The translations under genes and the position numbers were made by a program. A stretch of DNA of 64,000 nt, taken from positions 75,559,501-75,623,500 of the forward strand of contig CM056574.1 in assembly GCA_029721435.1 (NCBI GenBank). The letters run 5' to 3'. This DNA is from Gymnothorax reevesii (Eukaryota; Chordata; Actinopteri; Anguilliformes; Muraenidae). This document shows, piece by piece, positions 22,645-32,330 of the stretch. Each line of letters starts with the position of its first letter. Positions within the stretch are counted from its first letter, which is position 1. The notes beneath the pieces are model-generated. The model ran no database searches. It was not told where the DNA came from and saw only the letters and a program-made list of their open reading frames with translations.

Positions 22645-23265
22645 ATTAATTTGAACCTCACTTTGGGCAAAACAAAGGACACCAGAAACATCTTTTGCAT
22701 GATGCTTCATTTTGGAGCTGCGGCTATAGACATTTTCACAAAATTTCCAATTCGCCTGTTTGCACTGATGTTCAGGGGCCTGTAAAAATATTAACCTTGA
22801 AGATAGAGCCTTAAATTAGTTCAATCTCCAGCCCTCTAAGGACATTTTAACATGCCAAAGGAAGTTTTATGGCTCTCTTTGCCAGTATCTAGATATAAGG
22901 GGTCGAATGTTCAAACATATACAGGGGGCACTGTTACCAATGTCAGATCTGACAAAACCAGACATGCGCCATGGAGAAGTTTCTGGAAATGGAGTATGTG
23001 TCTTATGTGCATTGTGAAAACACAGATTTTGTTTTGCCACCAGGCATAGGGCGATTAACTTGTAGGATAAACTAGTTAATACTAAAATTTCATCAATTAA
23101 GTAAATGTCTATTTGGAAATTAACAAGTCAACTTGTCAAAATTAACTTAAGTTAACTTTTAACTTTGTTGTCTCTCTCCTACTGTCATCCAATCCCCTCG
23201 TTGTACTTGACACTCCCGAGAGCTTGCTCTGACTCCTCGTGCTCCGCGTTCTGCCTCGTCCCCAC
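22645..23265. other. No gene seen
   Basis: Spacer right of the hAT-like element with short frames only. Confidence 0.5.
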
Positions 23266-23271
23266 CCCCCT

Positions 23272-23284
23272 CTGCATTATAAAC
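23272..23284 (+). promoter_or_regulatory. TATA-like box upstream of a candidate first exon
   Basis: GCATTATAAACTT lies about 50 bp before the open exon at 23,327, below a GC- and CT-rich stretch. The spacing would suit a core promoter. This is inference from position only. Confidence 0.3.
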
Positions 23285-23326
23285 TTTCTGCAACGAGCAA
23301 GTAGCTGAGTAGGAGCTTAGCAACAA

Positions 23327-23568
23327 GTGCTAAAAGAATGGAAAAGAAAAACAGCGACGGCAGCAAGCGGCCCTCTGCTTGCCCCACCGGCAAAAGTTGG
23401 GAGAAAGCGCAAGTCTGAAGAAAAGGCAAAGAGAAAGAGGAAATGTGAGCAACGCAGGACTCAAAGCCAAGTAAACATCGGGTCATCCATTCACCGCTGG
23501 AGGAAGCTCCTGGAGGATTTGGGCCTGAAAACTGATGCTGATACAGCAGACTTTTTGTTGAACAGGTA
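23327..23568 (+). CDS. Candidate 5' exon of unknown gene or transposon ORF
   Basis: The open frame codes for 80 residues and ends at a good splice donor (CAG then GTAGGT). It is very basic in the first half ('KVGRKRKSEEKAKRKRK'), like a nuclear-localisation region. It ends with 'VNIGSSIHRWRKLLEDLG' and 'KTDADTADFLLNR'. I remember this W-x2-L-x4-G-x2-TDAD-x2-A-x-FLL module as the first exon of many uncharacterised teleost proteins, several linked to transposons. I could not find the following exon in the window. A decayed copy of similar design lies at 4984-5178. Confidence 0.4.
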
Positions 23569-23569
23569 G

Positions 23570-24245
23570 GTAATTTTTGACTTTTGTGTGAGTTGTTACA
23601 TAAATAACTTTTCATATGTCTGTGACAATGCTGACTTATGACTGTAAACGCTGTCGGTCGTTTTCTCTGTGTCAACAGACGGCGTCGGAACGTTAGGAGT
23701 TTATTTTTTGCATTGTAAACTAGCATTGCTATCATCAGTGTCGTGCCTGAATGCATTCAATGAACTCATTCGCATGTACAGTATTTCCGATTGATGAATG
23801 TTATTGTGAACGTGTTCATTGTGGCGTTTGTAAATGGCGCGCTCTCTTACTGATGCAGAAACCCCAGCTAAAACACACCGCAAAAATGTCGGTGATTGAG
23901 AAAGGCAAATATTTTATATTTGACCCGATGTTCTGTTGTTAATTTATATGGAATAAATATCACGCAGAGGAGCTGTTGTGGAATCTGACATGGTAAATTT
24001 TCATTCAAGGCTGGCTCTGTGTCTGTTTACTGCCAGCCGGCTTGTCGCTCTGGTAGAGGGGGTGTGTCTGAGACTCTCCATGCTGACGGTCACACGTGCT
24101 CGGTGGGAAGGATCAGGGAGCACAGAGGGGAGGGGTGTGTGTGTGAGCAGGATGCTTTTTCAAATTTTTCTCAACATCTCAATCTTTCTCAACTGATTCT
24201 CAGATCATATACTACAGATCTAAGATAAAGTCTTATTTGAATCTA
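23570..24245. other. No gene seen downstream of the exon-like segment
   Basis: If the exon is real this would be intron. No acceptor joined to a convincing coding block was found. Confidence 0.4.
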
Positions 24246-24256
24246 GGTTTTTCAAT

Positions 24257-24276
24257 TCTCTCTCTCTCTCTCTCTT
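24257..24276 (+). repeat. (TC)n microsatellite
   Basis: A run of CT dinucleotides. Confidence 0.9.
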
Positions 24277-24331
24277 GTAAGCGGGAAAGACAGAGAGGAT
24301 CATCTGGCTGGATTATCTAGCGCCATAATCA

Positions 24332-24414
24332 TTACTCCAACAGTTTGACCCTTGTTGAGATACGTGCCCCATCATTACGCCAACAGTTTGACCCTTGTTG
24401 GATACATGCTCCAA
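24332..24414 (+). repeat. Two-copy tandem duplication of about 45 bp
   Basis: CCAACAGTTTGACCCTTGTT occurs twice, each followed by a GATAC-containing segment and a TGC(T/C)CC stretch. Confidence 0.8.
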
Positions 24415-24639
24415 CATTTAGCAGATGACCCCAGGGTCATATGGGAATGGACTCAACCAGACTCTCGGGCGCCAATCTCATCTTGCCACAGGGCTAATGG
24501 TTAATGCAGATGCCTGGGAATCTTCCAAAAAAACTACTGTCCGCAAGCCTTTGGCCAGCGACACTCATGCCGGACAACTCCACAGTGCCATCCAATGGAC
24601 TCTGACATAACTGCACCCGTACAATTTCAATACATTACA

Positions 24640-25300
24640 GTTGAGGAAAATATTTCGAAAAGACTTTTAATTTCCTGAGTAAAACACAAATCTCACTCAA
24701 GATGTCACAGAATAATGTGTATTTTGCTATACTGAAGGTTAAGAGTGGAATGATGGCCTTAATGCAGATTATTCTTGTAATTTGGTATTATGTCGGACGT
24801 TTCATGACCAACTCTAACGCAAGTAGGTTGTGTTTGGTATCATTTTAATCCTCGTAATTTCTGAAATCTCATAGGGAATATTTCGAAGGAATTGGACTTG
24901 TGCCATACCCTCCTTCAATAACTTTAAGGGAAAATTATGCTTCAGTTTTCCTTGTGGTCATGTCTCCTCCCAAAGCCCCTCCGGAAAGGGGGAGCATTCT
25001 TGGCTCAAATGACCCAAAACGACCTATGACCCCGCCATAGGACGCAGCCTAGAGATTGGGCATAAAAGAGGGGGAAACAGAGAAGTCGAGGAAGCTTGTA
25101 TTCATCCTTCCCGCATATACGTTGTGTATATGTGTAGTTTTGGGCTGCGCCAGGTATGAATTGACTTCTTTTCTTTTCTGTAACGATGTAATTTGGTCTT
25201 GTGATTTAAGCTTGTGCCTGCCTGGCGAAATAAATTGATATCCGCATCTGTGGTGTGTTTCTGACTTTGGACAAACATATACTTTCCGGTTTTCGGACTC
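24640..25300 (+). promoter_or_regulatory. LTR-like promoter block (TATA and poly-A signal in order)
   Basis: CATAAAAGAGGGGG at about 25,059 looks like a TATA box, and AATAAA at about 25,229 follows 170 bp later. That spacing is typical of the U3-R-U5 part of an LTR. I could not fix TG/CA ends, a target duplication or a primer-binding site, and no gag is seen. A cellular promoter with a short transcript would look the same. Confidence 0.3.
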
Positions 25301-26030
25301 CTGGCTCTCAATCGAGTAACGTAGTCCGTAATTGCGTGCCTGATCAACGCGCTTGGCATCTGCGTTATAAGGTGGATTTTCCATGCTGTGTATGGTGCTG
25401 TTAATATTGGCTTCGAGCAAGATTTCGTTTATAATTTTAGGCGGAAATCTTAAAAGACGCAAGGCCTCTGAACGATGTATTTCCGTTATGCCTTTGTAGT
25501 TGCACGCTGTGGGCCCCGGTAATCCCTAGTCATGATGTATTCCCATGTCAAATTACTGCGCTTAATAGGCCGCCAGCCTCTGAGTTCTTTCACCGGATTG
25601 GGTTGTTCAGATGGTTTTGGTCCGGCGGAGTAAGGTATAGACCTGTGAAGAGTCCGATGCACAACGGAGCTCCAAATCGGGTAATAAATTGACTAATTAA
25701 AATCCGAACATTTTCATGCAAAACGCATGATAACCGCAAATGATTGAAACTACAAATTTGTATCTTAAATTTGATATGGAGTCAGATATATTGTAACCAC
25801 TAAGATATTAAGGCTGCAGCATCCGCTCGGCACGTCTCAGGCCATTTAAAAGCAGAACGTGAAAGACGTCATCACGTGAGGCCTGGGGCAGGGGTCTAGT
25901 GCTGACGCTGTAGCCAGACCCCATTATTATAATGGAGACTGCGAGGACCATCTTTTAGCTGGCTGTTAAGGCAAACACGCTGAGACCTTCCGCCTCAGCT
26001 AGGACCCTCCTTGGCCTAGTTGCAAGGTGT
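25301..26030. other. No gene seen
   Basis: GC-moderate sequence with no recognisable coding motif. Confidence 0.5.
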
Positions 26031-26033
26031 TTA

Positions 26034-26035
<2 letters not shown>

Positions 26036-26078
<43 letters not shown>
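26036..26078. repeat. (TA)n microsatellite
   Basis: A perfect TA run of about 43 bp. A similar run lies at 26,284-26,311, directly before a Tc1 end, which fits TA target preference. Confidence 0.95.
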
Positions 26079-26080
<2 letters not shown>

Positions 26081-26278
26081 AAAACAAGTCATATTGTAAT
26101 CATGATGTGTATATACTTCATACATAGCAAACAAAAAATCAGCATACATTTACATACTTGTATTTCATGCTATTAAAGTTAACAGAAAAGGTTATTGGCC
26201 ATTTTCAGTATGTCAGATTTTCTATGCCTACTAGCCTTGTTAAAATTCAAGAACATAACACAGCTGATATAAAGTGTT

Positions 26279-26315
<37 letters not shown>

Positions 26316-26317
26316 CG

Positions 26318-27650
26318 TCTTCCATAATTATTGGTACCCCTGGTTAAGATGTGTTAAAGCCTTAAAATAAATTCCATTTTTATTGCAGAAGCATACTCAC
26401 ACTGAAAATTGTAGAAAAAGGTAACCTTCAACTCAAGAGCATTTTAAGGAGGAAAAAAAATCCCTGACTAATAATTTTGTTTTCATAAAATCACCTGTTG
26501 CAAACTTATTTGCACCCCAAACAATTCCTCAGAAATAAATGTAATTGAAGTAATTGTCATTTCTTCAGTAGTTTACATAGTTGATCAGAGTACCTAGGAA
26601 CACTTAATTAGTAATTCATCATGTTTCATGTTTCCCTGGGGTATAAATATGACATGACACAGAGGCCATTTCTCTTATCCACTCTTCAACATGAGAAAGA
26701 CAAAAGAACACACCGTTCAAGTAAGGCAGATGTGTTTCGACAGGCAATGGGTACAAGAAAATAGCCATTCACCTGAACCTGCCCAAATCTACTGTCAGAG
26801 GATTCATTAAGAAGTTTAAAACAACTGGAACAGTGAAACAAGCCTGGACGAGGACGCAAGGTTATTTTGTCACCATGCACAGTGAGGAGGATGGTAAGAG
26901 AAATATTTTAGTTCTCCAAAGCTCACTGTTAAAGAATTGCAACAAATGGTAGCATTTTGGGGTCACACAGTCTCCAAAACAACCATCAGGCGCTATCTAA
27001 ATGCCAACAAGCAGTGTGGGAGGCATGCAAGGAAAAAACCTTTTCTCACTCACAATCACAAACGCAAACGTCCGGAGTTCACAAAGCGATACTGGGACTT
27101 CAACTGGGACCCTGTGCTTTAGTCAGATGAGACCAAGATAGTGCTTTTTGGCAACAAACACTCTAAGTGGGTCTGGGGGAACACAAAAGATGAGTATGCA
27201 GAAAAGCACCTCATGCCCACTGTGAAGTATGGGGGAGGATCGGTGATGCTGTGGGCCTGTTTCTCTTCCAGAGACCCTGAGAGCCTTGTTTAGGGTGCAT
27301 GGCATCATGAACGCTTTGAAATACCAGGACATTTTAAATCAAAATCTGGTGGCCTCTGCCCGAAAGCTGAAGATGGGTCATCACTGGGTCTTTCAGCAAG
27401 ATAATGACCCTAAACATGCGGCCAAATCTACACAGAAATGGTTCCAAACACAGAATCAAGCTCCTCCCATGGCCATCTCAGTCCCCAGACCTCAACCCCA
27501 TTGAAAACCTGTGGAGTGAGCTGAAGAAGAGAGTGCAGAGGAGAGGACCCAGGTCGCCGGATAATTTAGAGAGATTGTGCAAAGAGGAATGGTTGAAGAT
27601 CCCTCTTACTGTATTCTCTCATCTTGTGGAACATTATGGGAGTGTTGGGA
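26318..27650 (+). pseudogene. Third Tc1/mariner element with a near-complete but broken transposase
   Basis: The left end (CTTCCATAATTATTGGTACC) sits against a TA microsatellite. A transposase follows in broken frames: the start 'MRKTKEHTVQVRQM' near 26,691, helix-turn-helix pieces, 'VSKTTIRRYLNANKQCGRHA', 'SDETKIVLFGNKHSKWVW', 'MPTVKYGGGSVMLWACF', 'QQDNDPKH' (aspartate codon at 27,400-27,402) and '[14 protein letters not shown]'. These carry the DDE catalytic residues of the Tc1 type. At least six stops or frameshifts occur. The right inverted repeat is missing; an LTR-like block begins at 27,664. Confidence 0.8.
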
Positions 27651-27663
27651 TTCTGGATTCTGC

Positions 27664-28886
27664 TGTCATGTTAAGTTCTGTGCCTGGCCTAGCCATGTTT
27701 AGTATTTCTGTGTTTAGTGACCACTGCCTGCCCTCTGACCATTCTTAGGATTATGTATTGTGTTTTGTTAGTTTGGATTTCATTGTGTTATTATTTTTCA
27801 TGTCTTTGTAATTTAGTTTCCAAGCCATGTTTTCATTTTCATGCTTTGCACTTTGTCTCCCCTGTCTTGTCAGGTGTGTATCTTTGCTCACGGTCCCTTG
27901 TCTTGTGTGACACTCATTCGGGTGATTTATTGGTTTCTGGGTTTCAATCTTCTTTCATTATCTCGTGTTCTTCCTTCCTCTCTCTTTTACTGTCTTACTA
28001 ACACATACTAACAGTTTATTGTTTTTGCTAAATACTAATCCACACTAACCTTGTATATTTGGACTAACTTACTAACTAGCACTTGGGATTGTATAGCTGC
28101 ACTTACTAATCGACTAATGATCTCTCAGCTGTCGCCCAATTCTAGTCTCCGCCTCCTTGCCTTTCCCTAATTATCTCTGCTGCAAGTTTCTGTGGATTTC
28201 CACTTATACTTTGTGCTTTCCTTTTCTTTTATCTTGGCACTTTAGTACTCCTTAACCGGAGCTGTTGTTTTGTACTTAGGTTTGTCTTGTGATCCCTGTC
28301 TGCGTTTGGGCTACAGCCAAATTCATGTAATTAGTTTATCCCTCATGTGTCTCTCCCTGATCATTGTTCCCACTGATTGCACCTGTTCTCCCTGGTCATG
28401 TGTTTACCCCGGGTGTGTATATAAGATGTCTGTTTGGTACACTTTCTTGTCAGATCGTTCTCCCTAGTTTTCTCGTGCCACGTTTCTCGCCTTGATTGCT
28501 CAGTGTTTATCTTTCTGACTGGATTGCTCGACTATTGATTTTGGTTTGCCCTTTTTGGATATTGTTGCATCTGTGAGTTTTGACCTTTTTCTGCCCGACC
28601 TTGATTTTGTGATTACTGCCCTGGTTTTGGATTCGGACTGTCTTTGGCTTATGAGTTTGTTTCTCCTCCAAACCTACGCCTGTGTACCGAACCCTTTTTG
28701 TCTGACCACGAACTTTGTTATTGGTGCCCTGGTTACGATTCTGGATTACGCCCATTGGATACTGTTTTTGGATTGTGGACTTTGCACCGTTGCCAGCTCT
28801 GTTGGGGGTTTTCCCCCTTCAGAAATAAAGCCTCCTTTTTGCATTCTACTGGTTGTCGCACTTGGTTCATTTCGTAAATCACAACA
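27664..28886 (+). mobile_element. Solo LTR-like block
   Basis: It starts TGTCATGTTAAG and ends CACAACA. A TATATAAG box lies near 28,417 and AATAAA near 28,822. The T-rich sequence with repeated TGCCCTGGTT and GGATT phrases resembles long LTRs of teleost gypsy-type elements that I remember. Flanking bases show no matching duplication, and there is no coding sequence beside it, so the ends are tentative. Confidence 0.45.
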
Positions 28887-29165
28887 GGGAGAAGATTAGG
28901 TGCTGTTTTGTTGGCAAAACCAAGAGCTTTTATTCGTTGCCAAATTTGTTAGCTTTTGCGTTGACATTTTTTTTCCTTCAAGAATTTTAACTATTGAACA
29001 ATGGCCCAATCCTTATTTTTCCCAGACACATTCCAAAACTCTCTATATGCTATTTGGGCATCGTGTAGCTGTTCCTGAGATTTAGCCAGTTCCACAGATG
29101 TGACATTCAATTTCTCCCTGGACTGACTAATTCCCTTTCGGAATTCTAAATGGGACGTGGCATGT
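28887..29165. other. Short spacer with no gene seen
   Basis: Nothing recognisable. Confidence 0.5.
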
Positions 29166-29354
29166 TGTTATGTTCCGTAATGCTGTTATGCAAGAGTGCC
29201 GCTAGGATGCACCATTGGATAATGCACAGCTATGCATGTACGTGCAAAGAAGAGAAGAGGTATGTAGAGACATTGATGCTTGTAGGTTACTTAACTACTG
29301 AGTACGTTCTGAGTAAAGCTCCTTAAATATACTAGTTTGCCATTATTCTCCACA
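29166..29354 (+). repeat. Short 5' LTR of a gypsy-like fragment
   Basis: A 189-bp block starts TGTTATG and ends CTCCACA. It is followed directly by AATTCAGCGACGAGGAT, which resembles the leader of many gypsy elements (CGACGAGGAT). A gag-like reading starts 35 bp later. Confidence 0.5.
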
Positions 29355-29390
29355 ATTCAGCGACGAGGATTTCAACTACTTCGACAAGAT

Positions 29391-29720
29391 GTCTGTGCAA
29401 GTTCCTGCCTCTGCAATGTTTTTGCCCTGTCCGGGAGAACCGACTGCCGTTCGACGTGCGGCTTTGTATCTTCAACAACTACTTGGTGATAAAGGCAACC
29501 TTGAATTCTTGGCCAGCAGCCCGCAAGAGAGCTACTTTACTTTATTGCCTTGACGCTGAGGGACAGAGGATTTTCTTCTCACTGCCTGAGTAGAAAACAA
29601 CTTTTGAAGATGCTGTGACCTCTTTAGAGAAACACTTCTTGCTTAAAGTCAACGTCGTACTAGAGTGACATACTTTCCGACAACGATCTCAACTACCACA
29701 CAAGACTGCACTCTGCCCAT
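29391..29720 (+). pseudogene. gag fragment of a gypsy-like retrotransposon
   Basis: The start reads 'MSVQVPASAMFLPCPGEP'. After stops and frame changes, 'CLDAEGQRIFFSLPE', 'TTFEDAVTSLEKHFL' and 'TFRQRSQLPHKT' can be read. These phrases belong to the capsid part of gag in fish gypsy elements. The match is lost near 29,720; no pol or 3' LTR follows. Confidence 0.6.
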
Positions 29721-31417
29721 TTTCTGTCAAATCCTCACCCTTCAGTGCTGAATAACCTAAACCTGATGCAGTTTACTTTTCTTAATTAGAAAGTTTCTCG
29801 CACTAATTGGTAAAACGACAATCAAATTTATTTTTATAGCGTCGTCATACATTGTTTCACAAAATTGAGGCGTTTCTTTCGCACATAAATGACAACGTAA
29901 ATATCAGCATGTCTTCATAAATTCTATGGTCAAGCGGCTGGTGAGAGGCGCAGGACAGCGTGCGAGGCTCACTAAGCAACAAGCTGAGAAACGTGCCGGA
30001 CATTTCCTTCTACATTCAGCAGTTAAGAATGTAGAGAAGAATGGAGTCTCGTGACTGACAGCCTCGCAGACCAATCCACACGCGCCCCACGAGCCGCTGA
30101 GCGCAGAATTTTCCTACCCATCAGTACAGAAAAGTGCGAAAAAAGCCAAATGCGTGAGAGATACGCGTTATTCGTGAAAACTGGCCACATCTGACAATGT
30201 TGAGAGTTCTCAGAGTTTTAGCAATGGCAATTTAAATGAATTGAAAACAGGGCGATGGCCCAATTTTCAATACTCATTCCAACTTAACAAGTAGAACTGG
30301 CAATACATGATAATCCTCTGGATTTTTTTAGTTCTGGTATAAAGAATTTTATTAAATGACTGGATGTGAACTTTTTTCAATCATTATGTTTAAGGGATGG
30401 TTTTGAGCTTCCCCTATTGTCAGTTCACCAGTAGCCACTGGCGGATACACAAATGCTAACCTCGAGCTCACCACTGTGCAGTTCGTAAAGACTGAAACCA
30501 GGTGGTCAGTTACTTAGTTGCCGGCATCGTTATGATCATTAGAGTTAAAATTTGTGTAGTTGCGATTGTGTTGAGCACGTGGCTGTAAATGATCCAGAGT
30601 TTCTAGCGTTTGTAACCACCTGAAAGCCATGATAACGAAATACCGGCGCAAGTTAGTGCAGCTCAAGGGAGGTGTTCCCTGCACTCAACCTTCACTCAGA
30701 AAGAGACGCTATTTTCAGTGTGAGTGAGGTCTCTGAAAGCAAATGAGTGTTAAGGCAACCTCTGGCTCATTTAGTATAACCTGACACTAACTTAGTTTTA
30801 GTACTCACTCGTACTCAATTAGTGTGAGTGTCATTTCTGAATACGGGCCTTTGAGCCTGATTTAACTTTAGAGAAGGCTACTACATTGGCAATACAGTGG
30901 CGATGCTCTAATACAAAAGTAAATACAGTTCCAAATTAAGTAGCCAATAAATAACTTGATTTGTATTACTTCAGCAACTCAGTCTTAATGTTCACCGATG
31001 AAGCACATAAAACACGTTAATGCATGGAAAGAATGTTCAGTAGGATTTATCGTTCTCAAGTGTAGCCTGTGCCATGTTCATTGTTTAACTGGGTAAGCGA
31101 CACTTTGCTTGCAAATTAATTCCAGTTTTTTTCCGATAGTTTGACACAAAATGTTGCAAAGCTCCAGATTTTAAAATTTAACGTGACAACAAATTTAACA
31201 TGTTTCAAAACTTTATCGAAAGTAGGCCTATGCCTATATCACAAATCTTAACTGTTGCGTAAGGCAAATCATAAATCGTGACTTTTCTTTTTCCTCTTTC
31301 CTTTTTTCTGCTCCCTGCCAATAAATCCTTGCAATGCCTGTGTAACACACTGAACCCCTGTGCAAACGTTTATGTGTGTGCCTGTGTCTTTTTCTGTAAA
31401 TGCCATTTTCATTCAAG
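29721..31417. other. No gene seen
   Basis: Mixed sequence with short frames only. I see no element ends that I can pair. Confidence 0.5.
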
Positions 31418-31438
31418 TTTTTTTTTTTTTTTTTTTTT
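31418..31438 (-). repeat. Poly-T run
   Basis: A run of about 21 T followed by ACAAAAAATCTTTATTAAAG. It could be the A-tail of a minus-strand retrocopy, but no body is recognised. Confidence 0.6.
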
Positions 31439-32069
31439 ACAAAAAATCTTTATTAAAGTGTAGCCTGTATCAGCCAAATATATTTTATCAATCAAACAGA
31501 GATATTATGAGGACAAATAACTGAGGTTATTATGATTTGAATGTAGGCCTATTGAATTACAGCACGCTATATTTATATTGTGAGAATAGGAAGCCTGGCC
31601 AGGCTTTGCTGAAAATCTCTTTTCCATTGCTTAATATACATGGGCGTATATCATGGATTTCATAGCCATAATTAGCCTAGACAGACGATAGAGTAAAGCA
31701 CTGTCACTTACCTTCTCACTCTCTCCCGCACACACCTTCTGTCTGTCTGTCCTATGGCTGTGCTAGGTGGAATCACATGTTCTTTTTTTTAAATTGAGAC
31801 GCGGAAAACTGGAAGGAGCGTCCATGAGCCTGGAGGAAGAAATTGTGACTGCAAAAAATTTCTGATATCCTCTTGATCGCCGGAATTAAATTAAGGATAA
31901 ACTCTGCTGCTGTGTCCGAAATTTTCATTAGATTAACTAAATCATAAGACTATTAATTGACCTTTTAAGGTGAGATCGGCTCTATTTTCATTGTGCTTTT
32001 GCTGTGGAATTTATCAAAACAGACTGCCTTGCTGCCTGGCGTGGATTACAGTGATTGGATTATTGTTAT
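31439..32069. other. Left flank of the repeat array; no gene seen
   Basis: AT-rich sequence with no motif recognised. Confidence 0.5.
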
Positions 32070-32330
32070 TAGGGCTTGAGCACGACTGCAAGTCGTCCGC
32101 GGAGGACCCGATTGAAATCATGCGGTTTATTAGGGCCCGAGCACCGAAGGTGCGAGGAACCTATTGTTTTTGATGGGATTTTTATTATTAGGGCCCGAGC
32201 ACCGAAGGTGCGAGGAACCTATTGTTTTTGATGGGATTTTTATTATTCTTCTTCTTCTTCTTCTTATTAGGGCCCGAGCACCGACTGGTGCCAGGGCCCG
32301 GAACGGGTCCTGGCACCGAAGGTGCGAGGA
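32070..32330 (+). repeat. Four successive heads at the left edge of the array
   Basis: Heads begin at 32,070 (divergent), 32,131, 32,189 and 32,268, each after TTATTA. The second and third are a 58-bp tandem pair. The first starts AGGGCTTGAGCAC and carries different hairpins (CGACT/AGTCG at 32,083-32,095, then GTCC/GGAC at 32,095-32,107) yet ends in a comparable ACCCGATTG. The fourth is the full form, with the 31-nt hairpin at 32,287-32,317. Confidence 0.85.
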
